DNA of 62,829 nt from Selaginella moellendorffii (GCF_000143415.4 NW_003314263.1:2281563-2344391), one strand, 5' to 3'. Shown: positions 9,346-18,360, numbered from the stretch's first letter. Program-made: numbers and translations. The notes: generated by a model not told the origin, from the letters alone.

Positions 9346-9410
9346 GTGCGATGTTCAGAAAACGAAAAGTTCTTAACTTTAATGTTCGATATATGGCACA
9401 ACAATATCTA

Positions 9411-9510
9411 CACCTAGAGGTTTGCAATCCACGAAACTCAAGTGCTAGTGATGCAACAAGGCAAGAGTGTGAGAGGCCCTCTTGGTCAAAGGGATTTACA
9501 TTGGCTGGTG
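9411..9510. repeat. ~90-bp dispersed repeat, second copy near 33325-33430
   Basis: The words gaggtttgca(a/g)tccacga and caagtgctagt(g/a)atgcaac recur in the same order at 33325-33430, beside inverted-repeat arm B. No coding function is visible. Confidence 0.5.
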
Positions 9511-9580
9511 TGAATATATAAAGAAAATGCAAAGGTGTCATTTTCATTCTTTACAAAGAAAATGGAAAGGTTTTTTGTCA

Positions 9581-9662
9581 CGTCGCCTGAGAGATTCGAA
9601 CTCTCGCGGGGAAACCCCATGTACTTAGCAGGCACACGCCTTAACCACTCGGCCAAAGCGAC
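9581..9662 (-). tRNA. tRNA-Ser (GCT)
   Basis: Minus-strand 82-nt class II tRNA. The acceptor stem pairs GTCGCCT-side bases fully, the anticodon loop is CTGCTAA (GCT), the long variable arm is present and the T-arm is GAGAGTTCGAATCTCTC. It is identical to the plus-strand copy at 12569. Confidence 0.95.
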
Positions 9663-9981
9663 ATTTCTGTGCTTTCTTTTAAAAGAGTAATCTTCCGAAC
9701 GTTTCTTATGATCCGGATATTCGTTTAGGTTAAGTTACAATTATGAGAAAATTCAACCAAACAAAAAAGAAGATTTTATAATTAATAAGATAAAATTCAC
9801 AAGATCATTTTATAATCATAAACATTTAAAAATTATAATCATTTTCTTTTATCTAGATCCACAAACGTATCATAACTTGTGCGAACTCGCGACGTTAACC
9901 ACGATAATTATCTTTGACCAAAGTTATGATGGTGATTTATGAGCTTCTAGTTTGGATGATCTTACGCACGAAAACTAGTCT
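9663..9981. other. AT-rich intergenic DNA
   Basis: This AT-rich spacer lies between a tRNA gene and the 3' end of the RRM gene. I see no gene in it. Confidence 0.5.
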
Positions 9982-10786
9982 TTATCGACCAACGCCTCCA
10001 GAGAAACCCGGGGACATTCTCGAGGGGATATCCCTAGCAGCAAAATTCACACGGATCTCACGACCGTTTAGATTCTGCCACAAAGAAAAGGAATGAGAGA
10101 AACCATGAGAAAGGAATTGGAGAGAACAAACCTTTCCATCCATGGCTTGGAGAGCGTCTTGAGCGTCCTGCAGCAGCAGCTGCCTGCCGTCTGCGGAGCG
10201 GGCGGTCTACCTTTTTTTTTTTTTTTCTTTTTTTTTTGCCTCGGAGACGTAAGTGATGAATCCATAGCCTTTGGACTTGCCAGTCTCCCGGTCTTTCACG
10301 ATTCTAACTGGAGGAGCGCGAGGTGGTTTGGAGCCATTGCAAAAGGAAAACTAGTACCTTCTCTAACTTCGCCGAACGAAGAGAAGGCCTCCTGGACAAT
10401 TCCCTCGGTCAGTCCCCAAGAAAGGCCTGTGAGACACAAAGATTAGTTCCCGCAAAAGAAAAAATTCCTGGAAGTTGGATGAGAAACAAATCACCCAAAA
10501 AAAAGAAGACCGAAGAATGCTGAAGTTTCTAGAGATTGGAAGGAAAGAACTCGATCGAATTTCATGCGATAGAAGAATTGTTGCTACAATCGAGGACTTA
10601 GAATCATGCAATAGAAGAGAAATTGAGCATAGAAAACCGAAAGGAAATGCGGGTGTCTATGCTGAAAGAGAGAGCGCAATCCATACCTCCAACGAAAATC
10701 GTAGAAGAATCGCGCTTTTGGACGCAGAGAGCCGGAATCCTGCCCAGCGCCTTCGCAGCGCCGTGCGCCCTGCCCGAGAACGCCAT
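9982..10786 (-). CDS. Single-RRM RNA-binding protein (organelle GRP/ORRM type)
   Basis: Four exons read on the minus strand: 10786-10687, 10426-10358, 10307-10132 and 10074-9982, all with GT-AG borders and matching phases. The product begins MAFSGRAHGAAKALGRIPALC, a plausible mitochondrial or plastid presequence. One RRM follows with RNP2 IFVGGLSWG and RNP1 KGYGFITY. It ends with ALQAMDGK, NLNGREIRVNFA and a short Gly/Ser tail. Exon 3 is odd: between the RNP1 region and the DAQDAL helix sits a run of ten A, G, fifteen A and a ~44-nt GC-rich stretch that puts a stop in frame. It may be removed as a short GC-AG intron, or it may be an insertion that breaks the gene. The gene is head-to-head with TRM61. 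Confidence 0.75.
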
Positions 10787-10828
10787 GGAAGAAATTCCCT
10801 CCAAGCCCTAAAACAAACTTTAGGGTTT
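10787..10828. promoter_or_regulatory. 42-bp bidirectional promoter with an inverted pair of telo-boxes
   Basis: Only 42 bp separate the start codons of the RRM gene (minus) and TRM61 (plus). The gap contains CCCTAAA at 10806 and TTTAGGG at 10819 as an inverted pair with a 6-bp spacer. Telo-boxes (AAACCCTAA-type) are known cis-elements of plant translation and RNA-processing genes. The 5' UTRs must overlap or be extremely short. Confidence 0.7.
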
Positions 10829-12262
10829 ATGGCGATGGCGATCGCCTCCAGCATTCGCGAGGGCGACGTGGTGATCGTCTACGAGCGCCACGATCGGATG
10901 AAGGCGGTGACGGTGCGCAAGGGCGGTGAGCTCCAGAACAGATTCGGCGTGTTCCGGCACGACGATTGGATCGGCAAGCCATTTGGGAGCCGCGTGGTGG
11001 ACAAGAAGAAGGGCAGCGGCTTTGTCTATCTCCTGGCGCCATCGCCAGTGCTGTGGACGCTGGTTCTCAGCCATAGGACGCAGATCTTGTACCTCGCGGA
11101 CATTAGCTTCGTTATTTGCGGGCTGGAGCTCCGGCCTGGTTGTGTGGTGCTGGAATCGGGCACTGGGAGTGGATCGCTCACCACTTCTCTTGCCAGGGCC
11201 GTCGCTCCCTCTGGTCACGTCCATACTTTCGATTTTCACGAGCCTCGAGCTTCTCTCGCAAGGTACGTCTTTCTCTCTTTTTCTTCCATTCGAGATGGTT
11301 TGTTCTTTGCATTCTTTCGTTCCGGTTTAGTCTATAGTGAGTGACAGTCTTTTGCACGATTCTAGCATTGTCTTTCCTTTCCTGATAGCATCATCTTCCA
11401 TTTTTTTTCCTTCCGAAACTTTCACAGAGTTGTAGATCCTGCGTCTCCAACTTTGTTCTTTTTTTCTTTTGATCTATACTTTTGATTTTCACAAGCCTCC
11501 AGTTTCTCTCGCAATGTAAGTTTCTTTTCTCTTCTTTTTTTGACATTCTTTTGCGCGATTCTGGCATTGTCTTTCCTTTTCTTTCCTGATAGCATCATAT
11601 TTCTCTACCATCTTCACAGAGTTGTAGGTTTTATACTTCCTGCGTCTCTAGCTTTGTTCATTTTCTTCTTTTCTTCCTCTCAATACTAAAGGTGGTCACA
11701 TTTTTGTAGGAAGGACTTTGAGAACAATCGCATCAACAACGTGACCGTTGGTGTTCGAGATATCCAGGGGCAGGGATTTCCGGAAGAGCTTACAGACAAA
11801 GCCAACGCAGTTTTCCTCGACTTGCCGCAGCCATGGCTGGCGGTTGAATCGGTGCTAATCTGTCTCCGGCCCAATGCTTCGTGCTGCTCCTTTTCTCCGT
11901 GCATCGAACAAGTGCAAAGAACTTGCGAGGCATTCAGGAAGCACAACTTTGTGGGTATAAAGTTTTCGAAGTCCTACGCTTTCTAGACTAACTGTTCCGC
12001 TGCAGACATTCGAACGTTCGAGGTCCTGTTGAGATCATACGAGGTTCGTAAGGAGTTCCTCACTGACATCTCGGTTAACAACGGCGAAGTTGAGGATGCA
12101 TCGTTACCTCCACAAAAGAGAAGGCGCTCGGACTCGTCTGAGAAGCCGAGGCCGGACGGTGGTGATGCTCCCAACCCAAGCATTGGCGCGGTCATGGCAA
12201 GGCCTTATGCTGAAACCAAGGGACACACTGGCTTTCTCACATTTGCTCGCTGCCAAGTCTGA
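10829..12262 (+). CDS. TRM61: tRNA (adenine-58-N1)-methyltransferase catalytic subunit
   Basis: Three exons: 10829-11262, 11710-11954 and 12006-12262, phases consistent. The N-terminal barrel (GDVVIVYERHDRMKAVTVRKG) is followed by the SAM-binding motif VLESGTGSGSLTTSLARAV and FDFHEPRASLAR. Exon 2 gives VRDIQGQGFP and the catalytic-region LDLPQPWLAV; exon 3 gives IRTFEVLLRSYEVR and a C-terminal GHTGFLTFARCQV. This is the TRM61/TRMT61A family, which works with TRM6 to make m1A58 in tRNAs. The start chosen is the first of two Met-Ala pairs. Intron 1 contains an imperfect duplicate of the exon 1 end (11475-11515). Broken copies of its last exons are spread through the window. Confidence 0.93.
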
Positions 12263-12568
12263 GGTAAGCTCTCTTGGTTTTTCTTGTTCTTTCGTTCTAG
12301 ACGATCTTTCAAGAGGAGCTATTTTTCCTAATCGACTTTGGTTGTTTTCTTGCAGTGGAAACGAACGCGAGCGATCCCTCGACTTCTCACACAATTTTCA
12401 AAAATCCAAAACAAAAATACACTTTTTCATGTTATTGCTGCCGCTGCGATCTTGTCGTCGTACAAATGATACAAGGTTGGATTACAAGGTGATACAAATG
12501 ATATTACATGAAACAATATTTTGGACCATGCTTGTGAGAAGAGAGATTTATAAATTCTTCATCAAAAT
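12263..12568. other. 3' flank of TRM61
   Basis: This stretch holds the TRM61 3' UTR, probably with one more short intron (gtaagct near 12264, gcag near 12355), and then AT-rich spacer. No other gene is visible. Confidence 0.4.
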
Positions 12569-12650
12569 GTCGCTTTGGCCGAGTGGTTAAGGCGTGTGCC
12601 TGCTAAGTACATGGGGTTTCCCCGCGAGAGTTCGAATCTCTCAGGCGACG
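12569..12650 (+). tRNA. tRNA-Ser (GCT)
   Basis: 82-nt class II tRNA with fully paired acceptor stem, D-arm GCCGAG, anticodon GCT, long variable arm and T-loop TTCGAAT. It is identical in sequence to the minus-strand copy at 9581, so the pair forms a small inverted duplication around the RRM/TRM61 genes. Confidence 0.95.
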
Positions 12651-12726
12651 TCTTTCTATTTTATAGCTTTGGAGTTATCTTAACTTATCACTTTGCTTTT
12701 TCGAGTTCTATCTCATAGACAAAGTT

Positions 12727-13160
12727 GCAAACGTTAAAACAGGGAGCGCTGGTTGTTTATGTTGCCAGAGGTGGGGTTTTTTGTCACACACACTGAAAAT
12801 GCTGGTAATAAAAGTTGGTTTCTATGCGATCCTTTCGAGCTAGTCAACTAACGCTGACTAGCACTGGTCAAATTTGAGCCAACGGAAACTTATTCGGTGA
12901 GAATGTTCAACAACGGTCAACTACACACGCTAAAGTTTTCTAAAAGTTCTACGCCAACTGTTGAGATCATACAACGAGTTCCCACTGACATCTCGGCCAA
13001 GGATGGTGAAACTGACGCACGAGAGGACTAGTCTGAGAAATCTGGCCAAGAAATTCCCCAGCATTGTTTCATGTATGCATTCTCCAGCGTTCCATCCCGC
13101 TTACTAACATTTTGGACTTTGTTTTTCGACCCTGAAAGGTTTCATCCGGGAACTTTCATC
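12727..13160 (+). pseudogene. Scrambled fragments of the dehydrogenase and TRM61 genes
   Basis: 12727-12775 matches the start of dehydrogenase exon 8 (acagggagcgct...gttgccagaggtgg). 12820-12950 resembles the dehydrogenase 3' flank with its gtcaac words. 12955-13030 resembles the TRM61 last exon (tgttgagatcatac...cccactgacatctcgg). No frame is maintained. Confidence 0.6.
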
Positions 13161-13174
13161 TCGCAAAACTTCTA

Positions 13175-13480
13175 AACGCTTTTTATTTTCAAGACCGAGA
13201 CAGAGTTGAGACAATCAAAAAAGGATTCGCCAAAACACAAGCATAAAAGAACAAAGAGAAGAAGTAGAAGAACAAAGAACTGAAGGAGAAGAAGAAACAA
13301 AACAACTCCAAGAAAACCAAGTGTCAGTGACCAAGATGAGCAATGAGTTCCACACCTCTCTCCTTGATGGCCTTGGCAATGCAAGCCAAAACTTCACCTC
13401 CCACTCCATCTCCATCACCCTCCTCACTCCTTCCTTGTCCCGTGTGAAGTCCGTCAACCTTTCAAGGATAATCACATTGA
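13175..13480 (-). pseudogene. SET-gene 3' fragment
   Basis: On the minus strand this matches the end of the TPR-SET gene and its 3' UTR (6740-7020). It reads LTDFTRDKEG, then MEMEWEVKF, and a tail homologous to the SET 3' UTR. Two further units and the 32.8 kb remnant hold similar fragments. Confidence 0.75.
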
Positions 13481-13502
13481 TCTGGAATCAAAGTGGGAAG
13501 AA

Positions 13503-13640
13503 TTCCCAGTGATTTTAGATTTCTTTAAAAAGGAGAAATTTTTAAAATACAAATTTATCTTTTGATTTAACATTCTACTATGTGAGAGCTTTAGAGTTGA
13601 AGGCTAAACAAAGCAGCAATGCAAGGTTGAAAGCCAGTTC
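13503..13640 (+). repeat. ~140-bp repeat, inverted copies at 21850-21990 and 30786-30926
   Basis: The block running from aattcccagtgattttaga to gcaaggttgaaagccag is found as its reverse complement at the far end of array unit 1 and unit 2. The array unit is therefore bounded by an inverted repeat on its first copy. No transposase is visible. Confidence 0.65.
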
Positions 13641-13679
13641 TATATTCATTAACACATACATACTTTTACTACTTTAACA

Positions 13680-14570
13680 CTATACATTTGCTTTGGCTGC
13701 AAACTTTGTCCAGCCAACATGAATCCCTTCGGCCAAAAGTGCCTCCAACTCCACCGGATGCTGCTGCTGCTCGCCTCTGTTTTTGCCTACTTGTTGCATC
13801 ACCTGGAAGCACTTAAGATACATGGCCTTGTCCACAAACTTGGGAGGAGCCCGGGGATTGCAAGCCTCGTCCCCACCCCGGGGCGCATAGAGATTGTTTG
13901 CGCCCCAAGGAACTATGGAGGTAAGCAAGTAGAGCACCAAAAGCCTCCCCACGCGTCCATTCCCATCCCTAAACGGATGAATGCACTCAAACTTGTAAAA
14001 GAAGCTGGCGCCAATGCTCAACAGCTTTGCAACTCTGAGCTTGGGATCTGTCGCAAATGCCTCCTCGAGGGATTTGTTGGTAGCTGACAGGAGCTGCTCC
14101 AAAGCTGCCGGGATCTTCTTGGGATCCATGTAAACATGCTTGCGTCTCTCTGTTGTCAATGTCCACGCCTCACCCCTCCTAAACTCGCCCGCGTCAACCT
14201 CGTCCTTGGTGCTCTCCCCGAGCATCTTGTGGATCCGGAGAATCTTCCCGGAATCTAGGCGTGGAACCTTGTCGGCCTTGGCCTGGGCGTTGACCCAGCA
14301 CAGGCACCTGTACAGGTTGAGCGTTGACACGAGCTTTGGCTTCCTGTCGCCGCCAAAGCCATCGAGCGCAAAAGACTTTGACTGGTTGTACTGGTCAATG
14401 GCATCGCTGACCTCTTCCAGTGTGTCGAGCCCTTCGCCCTCGATGTTTGCCACTTGGAACACGAATTCTTTCACCATTGCTGTGCCCTGCTTGAGCGCGC
14501 CGCTCTTGTTTTTCTCGGGCAGGGATTCGTACCTCGCAACGCACTTCTCGATGCTCTTGATCGTCGCCAT
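13680..14570 (-). CDS. Fic-domain protein FicA, copy 1 (AMPylase-type)
   Basis: Intronless, 296 codons. The Fic catalytic motif HPFRDGNGRVGR at residues 198-209 fits HxFx(D/E)GNGRxxR with all key residues, including the His used for nucleotidyl transfer. The upstream GEFR element at 128-131 and a helical N-terminus fit the family. Near residues 41-46 sits ANIEGEG followed by LEEV, which resembles the autoinhibitory (S/T)xxxE(G/N) helix of class II Fic proteins. The Glu and Gly are kept but the Ser/Thr is Val. Expected reaction: transfer of AMP (or another nucleotide or phosphate group) to a protein hydroxyl; target unknown. No signal peptide, so cytosolic or nuclear. It is transcribed away from FicB. 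Lack of introns and the bacterial-type layout are compatible with ancient transfer, which is inference. Confidence 0.9.
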   Translation of the reverse strand: MATIKSIEKCVARYESLPEKNKSGALKQGTAMVKEFVFQVANIEGEGLDTLEEVSDAIDQYNQSKSFALDGFGGDRKPKLVSTLNLYRCLCWVNAQAKADKVPRLDSGKILRIHKMLGESTKDEVDAGEFRRGEAWTLTTERRKHVYMDPKKIPAALEQLLSATNKSLEEAFATDPKLRVAKLLSIGASFFYKFECIHPFRDGNGRVGRLLVLYLLTSIVPWGANNLYAPRGGDEACNPRAPPKFVDKAMYLKCFQVMQQVGKNRGEQQQHPVELEALLAEGIHVGWTKFAAKANV

Positions 14571-14766
14571 TATACCTGAAACCCTAGGCTCGAACCTTTT
14601 CTATTCATAGGGGAGCCAACGGTGGGGATTCCAGCTTGAAGGGGGGATGGTTGCGATTAGCCAAGCGCTCCAACGGTGGGGATTACATCATCATATCGAC
14701 GGCCAGCGATCAATGCGCGCCAAGTATATATGTTTGGGGAGAAAGTAGGGTTCTTTATCCTCAGGA
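14571..14766. promoter_or_regulatory. Bidirectional FicA/FicB promoter, unit 1
   Basis: 196 bp separate the two Fic start codons. The exact 15-mer CCAACGGTGGGGATT occurs twice, at 14616 and 14670 (54 bp apart), and a TATA-like tatata lies at about 14725. Unit 2 has the same arrangement with one base changed in the second box. The repeated box is a candidate binding site controlling both genes. Confidence 0.55.
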
Positions 14767-16563
14767 ATGGGAAAGAAGAAATTAGCGCCAACATCGGCAG
14801 ATCCGGCTGTGAAGGAGCTATGCAAGAGATTGCTGAAAGCAAGCAAGAAGAAATTGGCAGCTGCTACAGCGGGCGTGGATATTTCGGCCATGGCAAAGGA
14901 TCCCAGCGATTTCCTCCTGTTCACCCTGGCGGATCGCCGAGGTCTGTGTCCTCGGTGCATTTTGCGAGGAGATTTCCAAGGTTTGGCATCGTCGCTTGCT
15001 TTGCGAGACCTTTCTTTTTCCATCAGCGTGCTTTTCTCTTTCGTCCGGAAGCGACATTCTTTTTGTCAGCAAGGGTTTGCGGGAATTTTTCTTTCCTATG
15101 TGTCGGTTTTCTTGGAAGATCACTTTGCTTTCCCTTGTGTGATTGTGTTCTTCGTTTGTTAGCCGTTTGTAAGCCGCTTTTGACACTTCTTTTCGCCCAG
15201 TTTTGCAAGCTTCACGAGAAGGTGGATTGACGATGGCAGTAGCGCGTCCGCTGTCCTTGTAAGCTCGTCCCGGAAATCTGGAGGCAAATGTAAGTCTCAC
15301 AATCGAGAGTGTTTGGATGGCATGCTATTTCTTTGCTCGGGCATGCTTTAGTATTTGTCCGTGTTTGTGGAAGATCACTGTGCTTTTCGTTGTGTGATTT
15401 TTGTTTTTTGTTTGTGTTCTTGGCTTCGTTTGCTAGTCGTGAGGCTTTTAACACTTCTTTTTGCCATCCTGTCCCAGTTTCTTCAACAACCACAAAGTCC
15501 ACAAGCTTTGCAACCTTGTACAAGTCGGCAGGATCAAACGCACCACCACTGCTACCGACGAGTCTCGCTGTAAGTAGCGCCTGGTAACATTCTTATGCCT
15601 AATGCTTGAAACCAGAAACGAATGGACATCAACTCGGAGACATGTCCAGTGAAGACGAGGATCGTCCCGGACATATGGAGGCGAAGGTATGGTTTCAATC
15701 GAGAGTGTGAGTTGCTTGGGTGGCATGCTAGTTTTGATCGAGAGTGTGAGTGAGCGTCTTCGGTGGCATTCTCGTCGTGCACTTTAGCCCAGCTATATCT
15801 CTTAAACTTGGTCCTGCGAGCCTCTTCTCACTAGTGCTGTTTGTTTGTTTCTCTACAGGTCTGAGAGAACGGGATTCTCTGAGTAAACTGCACCGGTGTT
15901 TTCTACGATATTCATTCAGGTTTTCTTGCTTTTTCTTGCTTTTGTGTTGGAGGAACGACTAAAAACCAGCGTTGAGTTGCTGCAGGGCTAATCAGTTTTG
16001 GACTATCATTCTTACCGGCAGAGGCGGAGCGGGAGCGGGAGCGAGAGAGGCTAGTAGCAGCAATGGATGTCGTTGAGGGATGGGAGGTGGACAAGATCAT
16101 CACCACTGACGACCTCATTGGCGCTACTTTGACTGGTCGAGCGGATGGGCTGCGGCGCAGAGAGGCCAAGACGATGACAACAGGCGGGAGGTGGCATCAC
16201 TACGAGCCTTGGAAGAAGCTGCCTGGAGCGATCGAGCGGTTGCTGCAACAGCTTGGAGAGGCTAGAGAAAGATATCGATGCGATCCCGATCCTCTGGGAG
16301 AAGCAGCCGTGGCTACGTACCTGTGGAGTGTGGCAGAGTTCTTCTTCAAGTTCGAGAAGGTGCACCCATTTTCTGATGGCAACGGGAGGATTGGACGTGT
16401 CCTACTTGCTTGGCTGCTGCGGGATTTCACTGCTGGTAAGCATTTTGTCTTTCGATCGGCGGGAGGTGGTATTCTAACTAGGACTTCATATATAGCTCTG
16501 TTCGAGAGTGATGTAGCCAACAAGATGTTCACGGCTATTGTGAACAGCTTGCTGGTGAGTTAG
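14767..16563 (+). CDS. Fic-domain protein FicB, copy 1 (multi-exon, probably damaged)
   Basis: The first exon starts at 14767 (MGKKKLAPTSADP..., Lys-rich, then DISAMAKDPSDFLLFTLADRRG). Several small exons follow whose borders I cannot fix. The last large exon holds the Fic domain: it is open upstream from an AERERERER segment through an ATG at 16063 and ends near 16563. The Fic motif is HPFSDGNGRIGR, with HHYEPWKKLP upstream as in Fic folds. Compared with copy 2 it lacks one base in the second exon region (near 15244) and six bases in the Fic exon (two codons, Val-Tyr). The first would shift one reading frame. The stop could also lie in a following exon. Fic identity is firm; the exon model is not. 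Confidence 0.7.
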
Positions 16564-16629
16564 ATCATATGTTGGAGAGTTTTACGTAAATAAGATATTT
16601 CGTCTCTTTCCTTGAATGTCGCTCGCAGC

Positions 16630-17443
16630 AGCGGTCTCCACTGTCGTCAAGCAGTACTACTTAGCGAAGGGCGGAGGCGACGCCTGTGAAATCGCCAGTG
16701 CGAGTTCTTGTTTCCTGATGGACGAAGGCCAGATCGATCGAGGTACCCAAAGTTTCTAGTTCTGTGGACGCTTTGTCCTTGATACATGGTACTATGTTTG
16801 TGCTTTTGCGAAGAACTTCCAAAGGTTTTCCACGAGTGAAAGTGGACTTGAGTCGCCAAAAGAACCAGTTTCGAAGGTTTTGTTCTTGACTGGAAGTTTT
16901 GATCTGACCAACGATTCTTGACAGTTCCAGACCAAAGTAGGAAGATGCAACTGGCATGAGACTTTTTTGATGCTGGCTCTTGTTCGTGACCAGGTGTTTG
17001 CGTGCGTGAGTTTGTTTGTGTTTTGAAACTTTTGGATTTGCCTTTCTTCCTACCGGTGATACTTTGTTTGGAAAGATGGCGACTCAAATTTTTAGAGCTT
17101 TCAATTGTTGGCTGGAGCCTGAGAGCTTTGGATTAGTCAAACTGAATGTCCGTGGGCCAAGAAAAATTGTTCTGTTGTTCCAAGCACTCGAGTCAGCGAA
17201 ACTAATTCAGTGACATGACATGAATGGTCAACAATGGTCAACTACACGCTGAGGTTTTCTAAAAGTTCTACGCTGACTGTTGAGATCATACAATCGTACT
17301 TCTCGGCCAGGACAGCGAAACTGAGGTGCCTTGATGCACGAGACCAGACAGTGGTGATATTCCCCATGATTTCCAAGCATCTGTGCACTGAAATCAAGGG
17401 AGACATTGGCTTTCTCACACTTGCTCGCCACCAAGTATGAGAT
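16630..17443 (+). pseudogene. Dehydrogenase and TRM61 fragments, unit 1
   Basis: 16670-17165 follows the dehydrogenase gene (35579-36360) in order but with large internal deletions. Recognisable words are cgacgcctgtgaaatcgcc, ccaaaggttttccacga and gatactttgtttggaaa. 17265-17440 follows the TRM61 last exon, ending ...tggctttctcacacttgctcgcc. Intron-like words of the source gene are retained, so this was a DNA-level copy and not reverse-transcribed mRNA. Confidence 0.75.
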
Positions 17444-17644
17444 TCACATTTGTTCCAACAAGATCAACACGACCAGTGTTAAATGTACCCCAAGGGTTTT
17501 GATCCTTCAAAGAGCTAATCGATGTTTGTATTCCCATACACGTCCGTTATGTGGTCTGGCCAAGTAATTCCCAGCGTTGTTTCATGTATACATTCTCCCC
17601 CGCTTACTACCATTTTGGACTTTCTTTTACGACACTTTCCAAAC
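17444..17644. other. Spacer, unit 1
   Basis: This spacer is shared with 26291-26480 and loosely with 13040-13160 (gtttcatgtata...ccgcttactaccattttgg). No gene is visible. Confidence 0.4.
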
Positions 17645-18012
17645 GCTTTTTATTTTCAAGACGAGACAGAGTTGAGACAGTCAAAAAAGGATTCGCCAAA
17701 ACACAAGCAGAAAAGAAGGAGAAGTAGCAGAAGAACAAAGAGATGAACAAGTATGAAGTAGAAGAAGAAACAAAACAACTCCAAGAAAACCAGGATGAGC
17801 AATGAGTTCCATACCTCTCTTGTTGATGGCCTTGGCAATGCAAGCCTCCTCCTGTTTCCCAAACTTCACCTCCCACTCCGTCTCCATCACCCTCCTCGCT
17901 GCTTCCTTGTCCCGTGCGTAGTCCGTCAACCTTTCAAGGATAATTCACCCTTGCAAATTCCTTTTGTCCAGCCGCTGCTCCAGCTCGCACTTCTTGCAAG
18001 TGCACTCGAAGT
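17645..18012 (-). pseudogene. SET-gene 3' fragment, unit 1
   Basis: On the minus strand it reads DYARDKEAARRVMETEWEVKFGKQ and its 3' UTR, then jumps across a deletion to the Cys-cluster region (TCKKCELEQRL-like). It lacks the segment kept in unit 2 (26820-27090), so unit 1 is a deletion derivative. Confidence 0.75.
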
Positions 18013-18080
18013 CCAACCTCGTGGGTAGGCTGTTGGCGGCCTACTTGCTTGCCTCCATCGTTCCCTGGGGCGCAATCTCT
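18013..18080 (+). pseudogene. FicA fragment fused to SET fragment, unit 1
   Basis: The plus strand reads VGRLLAAYLLASIVPWGA, matching FicA residues 207-224. It joins the inverted SET fragment directly at ccaacctc/gtgggtagg. The same fusion occurs in unit 2 and at 33245. Confidence 0.75.
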
Positions 18081-18124
18081 GCGCAAGGCTCTTAACCTTG
18101 TGGTCGTGGGTTCGAGCCCCACGG
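18081..18124 (+). pseudogene. tRNA-Lys (CTT) 3' fragment
   Basis: GCGCAAGGCTCTTAACCTTG and the following T-arm GTGGGTTCGAGCCCCAC match the anticodon and T arms of plant tRNA-Lys(CTT). The acceptor 5' strand and D-arm are missing. It abuts the Fic fragment in both units. Confidence 0.65.
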
Positions 18125-18313
18125 CCTGGCGGTAGGGCGGTGCTAGTGGGCTCCACGTCACCCGGTAGCAACTATCCTATCCTATCAACTTTGGTAGGAT
18201 ACCAAGTTCGGAGTTTAAATTTAGGGCTCCCACTATAATCGGAGCCCTAAAAGGTTAAAACCCTAGTACCTAGGTCTTTGACCAAAGAATATGTTGCGCC
18301 GATTCTTTACCCT

Positions 18314-18360
18314 ATCCCATATGCCGGGGCGTGGAGTGAGGGCACAAGAGCAGTATATAA
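18314..18360 (+). promoter_or_regulatory. U1 snRNA promoter (USE-like and TATA), unit 1
   Basis: ATCCCATATGC at 18314 resembles the plant snRNA upstream element RTCCCACATCG. TATATAA at 18354 lies 30 bp before the U1 5' end, the spacing expected for Pol II snRNA genes. The USE is more diverged here than in unit 2. Confidence 0.6.

Noticed and set aside
10068-10265. Poly-Lys minus-strand ORF
   Set aside because: An alternative frame over the A-tract of the RRM gene; no protein logic.
16063-16563. FicB as a single-exon 166-residue gene
   Set aside because: The frame is open upstream of the ATG to an acceptor-like site, and a conserved first exon lies beside the shared promoter, so a multi-exon gene is more likely.
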